Positions 6,391-8,652 of a stretch of 8,652 nt of DNA are shown here, piece by piece. The position numbers and the translations under genes are program-made. Below the pieces are notes generated by a model. It saw nothing but the letters and a program-made list of their open reading frames with translations, had not been told where the DNA came from and made no database searches. The stretch is from contig JACNIV010000001.1 of assembly GCA_014382915.1 (NCBI GenBank), positions 1 to 8,652 on the forward strand, read 5' to 3'. This DNA comes from Candidatus Cloacimonadota bacterium. GTDB taxonomy: Bacteria; Cloacimonadota; Cloacimonadia; Cloacimonadales; TCS61. The first letter of the stretch is position 1. The number at the start of each line of letters is the position of its first letter.

Positions 6391-6810
6391 ATGGGTTATC
6401 AACAATTTCTTATGCTTATTCTGGCACTATTAATAATAGGTGTGGCTGTTTCGGTGGGGCTGGATATGTTCAATCAGAATTCACGAAACATAAACCGGCA
6501 ATCGATAATCTCTGAAATGAACATCTATGCCGGTGTTGCTAATGCCTTCTACAAAGCTCCTGTTTCCCTGGGAGGAGGCGGAAGAGCATGGGATGTCGAT
6601 AGACTCGGTTACTGGCTGGGCTTTAATTATGACCCCACCACAGGTACAACTTCCTCGAATAATGGGATTTATACTTTTTCTTCCAGCGGAGATACTTTAA
6701 CTATTATCGGAGTGGGAACCGAAACAGGTAACAACAACAGCACAAATTTGCAGGCATCCATGACCATTCAGGGTACAAATTGCCAGATCGTTACGATTAT
6801 AAATAATTAA
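6391..6810 (+). CDS. Small pilin-like membrane-anchored protein, 139 aa
   Basis: The protein begins MGYQQF and continues directly into a long hydrophobic helix (about 6-26, LMLILALLIIGVAVSVGL), then an amphipathic helical stretch (27-55) with NRQSIISEMNIYAGVANAFY. Next come a SLGGGGRAW motif (59-67) and a Gly/Ser/Thr/Asn-rich beta-type C-terminal domain (about 75-139). This is the overall plan of type IV pilins and pseudopilins: a hydrophobic N-terminal alpha-helix and a small globular domain. It differs in having almost no leader (only Met-Gly before Tyr) and no Glu at mature position 5. From memory, short proteins starting MG.QQ with a GGGG motif occur in several FCB-group bacteria, but I could not check this. 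The ribosome binding site is modest (AAGGA at 6375-6379, 11 bases from the ATG; AGAAG is closer). It is the last gene of the operon, and the PilT-like motor nearby supports the pilin reading. Confidence 0.65.
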   Translation: MGYQQFLMLILALLIIGVAVSVGLDMFNQNSRNINRQSIISEMNIYAGVANAFYKAPVSLGGGGRAWDVDRLGYWLGFNYDPTTGTTSSNNGIYTFSSSGDTLTIIGVGTETGNNNSTNLQASMTIQGTNCQIVTIINN

Positions 6811-6844
6811 AAAATCTCGAGTCGATTTGCAAGTATCGACTCGA
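6809..6844 (-). terminator. Rho-independent terminator for the minus-strand secreted-protein gene
   Basis: A perfect 10-bp stem (TCGAGTCGAT 6817-6826 with ATCGACTCGA 6835-6844) closes on an 8-base loop. On the minus strand it is followed by GA and then six T (6814 down to 6809), a textbook U-tract. The T-run overlaps the TAA stop codon of the pilin-like gene on the other strand. On the plus strand the stem is followed by AATCAGG, so it would work poorly there as an intrinsic terminator, though it could protect the operon's mRNA 3' end. Confidence 0.8.
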
Positions 6845-6865
6845 AATCAGGAACAGTGAAAACAA

Positions 6866-6895
6866 CCCCCACTAACTCCCCCTGGTTAGGGGGAG
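6866..6895. repeat. G/C-rich palindrome, possible dispersed (REP-like) repeat
   Basis: In an AT-rich gap, CTCCCCC (6876-6882) and GGGGGAG (6889-6895) pair around TGGTTA. An alternative hairpin pairs CTAAC (6872-6876) with GTTAG (6885-6889), so the two folds exclude each other. A second C-run lies at 6866-6870. The composition is unlike the surroundings. It sits between the stop codon of the secreted-protein gene (6916) and the terminator. Similar CCCCCT...AGGGGGA palindromes are common intergenic repeats in various bacteria. Whether this one is repeated in this genome cannot be seen here. Confidence 0.45.
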
Positions 6896-6915
6896 AATTA
6901 AAGAAGGGATTGAAA

Positions 6916-8652
6916 CTATTTCAACAGCACCATCCTCTTTGTTTTATCGTAACTGTCTGTTCGCATTCTATAGAAATAAATTCCCGAGGAGACTGCTTTG
7001 CCATTATCATCTTTCCCATTCCAGATCACTGAGTGCCGACCTGCAGAAAGACGACCACTAACGATCTGTTTCACCTTCTGTCCTTTGATATTATAAATTA
7101 TGATCTCTGCGTTCTCAGCGTCCTCTGCGGTGAGACTAAATGAAATTGTTGTTATTGGGTTGAAAGGATTCGGATAATTACCGGCAAGTTCTGTGCGTAC
7201 AGGGATCAATTCGTTACCTGTATCAACTTGCACGTAAGGAATTATTACTGTATCGGTGGGGTCACTTTCGTTTTCCTGACTGTATTCTGCCGTAACGTAA
7301 TATCCGTAATCTCCGCTTTCGAACAAAGAATCTACGTAGGTTAAAGCCAGGGTTGTATCCAGAAGTGTGAACGCTCCGCTATCGATATTCCGGTAGATAT
7401 TATAATGCTGGAAATCTCTGGTACCGGTTTCTGATTGCTCCCAGTTCAGGGAGACATAACAATCATTTAACTCTCCTTCAAGATCGATGGGAGGAGCAAG
7501 GTAATGAAGTACAAAATCTACGGTTGTTGTCTGATCTTCAAAAACTTCTACATCATAGACGGTTATCGTTTCATATCCGGCAAGACTGGCAGTAACATCG
7601 AAAATTCCCACAGGACTTATAAAAGAATAATTTCCACTGGCATCCGGATTGGTTGAGCCATAATAGGTGGAGATTATTACATCTTCTATATTACCTGCTG
7701 GCAGAAGTGTTACCTGTCCGGCAATTGTACCATTTACAAAAGACAATGTGGGAAAGACTATATAATCAACCCAGGCACAATCTTCCGGCAGAGAAGTGCT
7801 ACCGTCGCTGCTATCTTTCACATATACCCAGGAAAACGTGTGTGTTCCGGCAGTTACCGGGTAACTGGCATAAGTCCAGGGAGTGGAACCATCGGGTTCG
7901 GGTTGATAACGACCAGCTTCCACATCATCTATAAAGAACATCAATCCGTCATAGAAATAAGTTTGAGAAGGACTGTATTCGCAAGCCACACGATAATAAA
8001 AACTGATCTCACCATCTGTTACAACATCCACGGTTACACTCATGAAAGTTGCCTGGTTGTGAGTGATGGCATAAGATTTGGCACTGGCTGTTCCACTGTA
8101 AAAACTATCTGTCGCAATACTCCAGTTTATATCGGGGATAGTATCGATTATCGTGAAATCTTCGATCGGATTTACATTTGGCCAGTAAATAGTACATCCT
8201 ACAAAATCCCAGGGATAATTTGTAAAACCACCCGATTCAAAATCTTCAATGAATATACCAACCGATGTGTCATAATTCCTGGTAACGATGTATTCTCCCG
8301 CTGTAACATTATAGATGAAAGTAACAGGAGTTCCAAAAGTGATCTCATCACTGGCAGTAACTGTATAAACAGCATCCTCGAAGGACTGAACGCCAATCTC
8401 TCCCAGGTTGACACTGCTTTGCACAATAGTGATAAGTGGATTTGAACAGGATAGATCGGCAATTGCTTCGGGTGAGGAAGCATGTCCATCGTTATGGGTG
8501 GGAATTGTGATCGTAACCGTTTCTCCGGGATCGAGGACTCCGTTATTGTTTCCGGCGGCATCATCGATGATCATTTCATCTGCCCATAATACAGGAGCAT
8601 AAGCTTCTATCACAAAATTGGATAGCCAGGTATTAGTACCATCTGTAGCACT
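6916..8652 (-). CDS. Multidomain secreted protein with C-terminal T9SS sorting domain (5'-partial)
   Basis: The frame stays open to the last base of the window, with 13 more codons (SATDGTNTWLSNF) before the GTG at 8613, so the true start lies beyond the end. Numbering from that GTG: residues 15-118 form a beta-domain with DDAAGNNNGVLDPGE, a Gly/Asn/Asp motif common in large FCB exported proteins. About 120-290 is a beta-sandwich resembling MAM or 'choice-of-anchor' domains (FIEDFESGGF, ISFYYRVACE, WTYASYPVTAGTHTFSW). About 294-370 is carboxypeptidase regulatory-like (GTIAGQVTL, SLAGYETITV). About 374-456 is fibronectin type III (SLNWEQ, HYNIYRN, YYVTAEY). The sorting module is at 479-565 (NYPNPFNP, YNIKGQKVK, GIYFYRM, MVLLK). 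Such tails often follow a peptidase domain, for example gingipain-like or subtilisin-like, which would lie outside the window; this is a guess. The product should be exported by T9SS. It converges on the operon. Confidence 0.9.
   Translation of the reverse strand, partial: SATDGTNTWLSNFVIEAYAPVLWADEMIIDDAAGNNNGVLDPGETVTITIPTHNDGHASSPEAIADLSCSNPLITIVQSSVNLGEIGVQSFEDAVYTVTASDEITFGTPVTFIYNVTAGEYIVTRNYDTSVGIFIEDFESGGFTNYPWDFVGCTIYWPNVNPIEDFTIIDTIPDINWSIATDSFYSGTASAKSYAITHNQATFMSVTVDVVTDGEISFYYRVACEYSPSQTYFYDGLMFFIDDVEAGRYQPEPDGSTPWTYASYPVTAGTHTFSWVYVKDSSDGSTSLPEDCAWVDYIVFPTLSFVNGTIAGQVTLLPAGNIEDVIISTYYGSTNPDASGNYSFISPVGIFDVTASLAGYETITVYDVEVFEDQTTTVDFVLHYLAPPIDLEGELNDCYVSLNWEQSETGTRDFQHYNIYRNIDSGAFTLLDTTLALTYVDSLFESGDYGYYVTAEYSQENESDPTDTVIIPYVQVDTGNELIPVRTELAGNYPNPFNPITTISFSLTAEDAENAEIIIYNIKGQKVKQIVSGRLSAGRHSVIWNGKDDNGKAVSSGIYFYRMRTDSYDKTKRMVLLK

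Larger units (their letters stand above)
2606..6810 (+). other. Putative five-gene operon: HD hydrolase, lipoprotein, PilT-like ATPase, histidine kinase, pilin-like protein
   Basis: Five same-strand genes are separated by 11, 21, 12 and 33 bases, four of them with a good Shine-Dalgarno sequence and the pilin-like gene with a weaker one. No terminator-like hairpin or strong promoter was found in the gaps. The unit is bounded upstream by the divergent tRNA unit and downstream by a converging gene. A shared transcript is a strong inference; shared function is a weaker one. Confidence 0.7.

Noticed and set aside
7840..8445. 201-codon open frame on the plus strand opposite the secreted-protein gene
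   Set aside because: The minus-strand frame has clear fibronectin, carboxypeptidase-regulatory and sorting-domain features. The opposite frame shows no recognisable pattern or ribosome binding site.
8611..8613. GTG as the start codon of the minus-strand secreted protein
   Set aside because: The frame continues open to 8652, no signal peptide follows the GTG, and exported T9SS cargo must have one. The gene is 5'-truncated by the window.
1..8652. CRISPR array, toxin-antitoxin pair, retron or phage-defence module
   Set aside because: I found no regularly spaced direct repeats, no cas-like or reverse transcriptase motifs and no small paired genes. The HD protein lacks Cas3 or other defence-associated fusions.

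Overview
The window most likely comes from an uncultured, AT-rich Gram-negative bacterium of the FCB group, with Cloacimonadota the best guess. The main reason is that both flanking genes encode large exported proteins ending in the same C-terminal module: NYPNPFNP, then YNIKGQKVK, then G..H..IWN.KD.NGK..(S/A)SG.YFY, then a basic tail ending LLK. This is the type A sorting domain of the type IX secretion system (T9SS). Strong AT bias, GGAGG-type ribosome binding sites and a lipoprotein signal fit this. The lineage is an inference from protein style, not from a marker gene.

Layout. (1) Bases 1-2202, + strand: the 3' part of a beta-helix surface protein with a T9SS tail; its start lies outside the window. 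(2) Bases 2203-2605: a small minus-strand tRNA unit, transcribed tRNA-Lys(TTT) then tRNA-Glu(TTC) and ending in a 17-bp hairpin, followed by a divergent promoter region with its own inverted repeat. (3) Bases 2606-6810, + strand: five tightly spaced genes, probably one operon. They encode an HD-domain phosphohydrolase, an orphan lipoprotein, a PilT-like hexameric ATPase, a membrane-anchored HisKA_2 histidine kinase and a small pilin-like protein. (4) Bases 6811-6915: a minus-strand terminator and a G/C-rich palindrome that looks like a dispersed repeat. (5) Bases 6916-8652, minus strand: the 3' part of a multidomain secreted protein with a T9SS tail, converging on the operon.

The operon is the most interesting part. 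A PilT-family motor next to a pilin-like protein points to a type IV pilus-related or surface-motility machine. The HD hydrolase and the histidine kinase suggest nucleotide-messenger and phosphorelay input, and the lipoprotein could be an envelope component. The motor is unusual: its Asp box reads GNPIE where PilT proteins have EDPIE, its AIRNLIRE element is degenerate, and it carries an N-terminal extension. The pilin-like protein lacks Glu5 and a normal leader peptide. No canonical pilus assembly gene (pilB, pilC, pilM-Q, prepilin peptidase) and no response regulator is present in the window. That the five proteins work together is inferred from gene spacing only.
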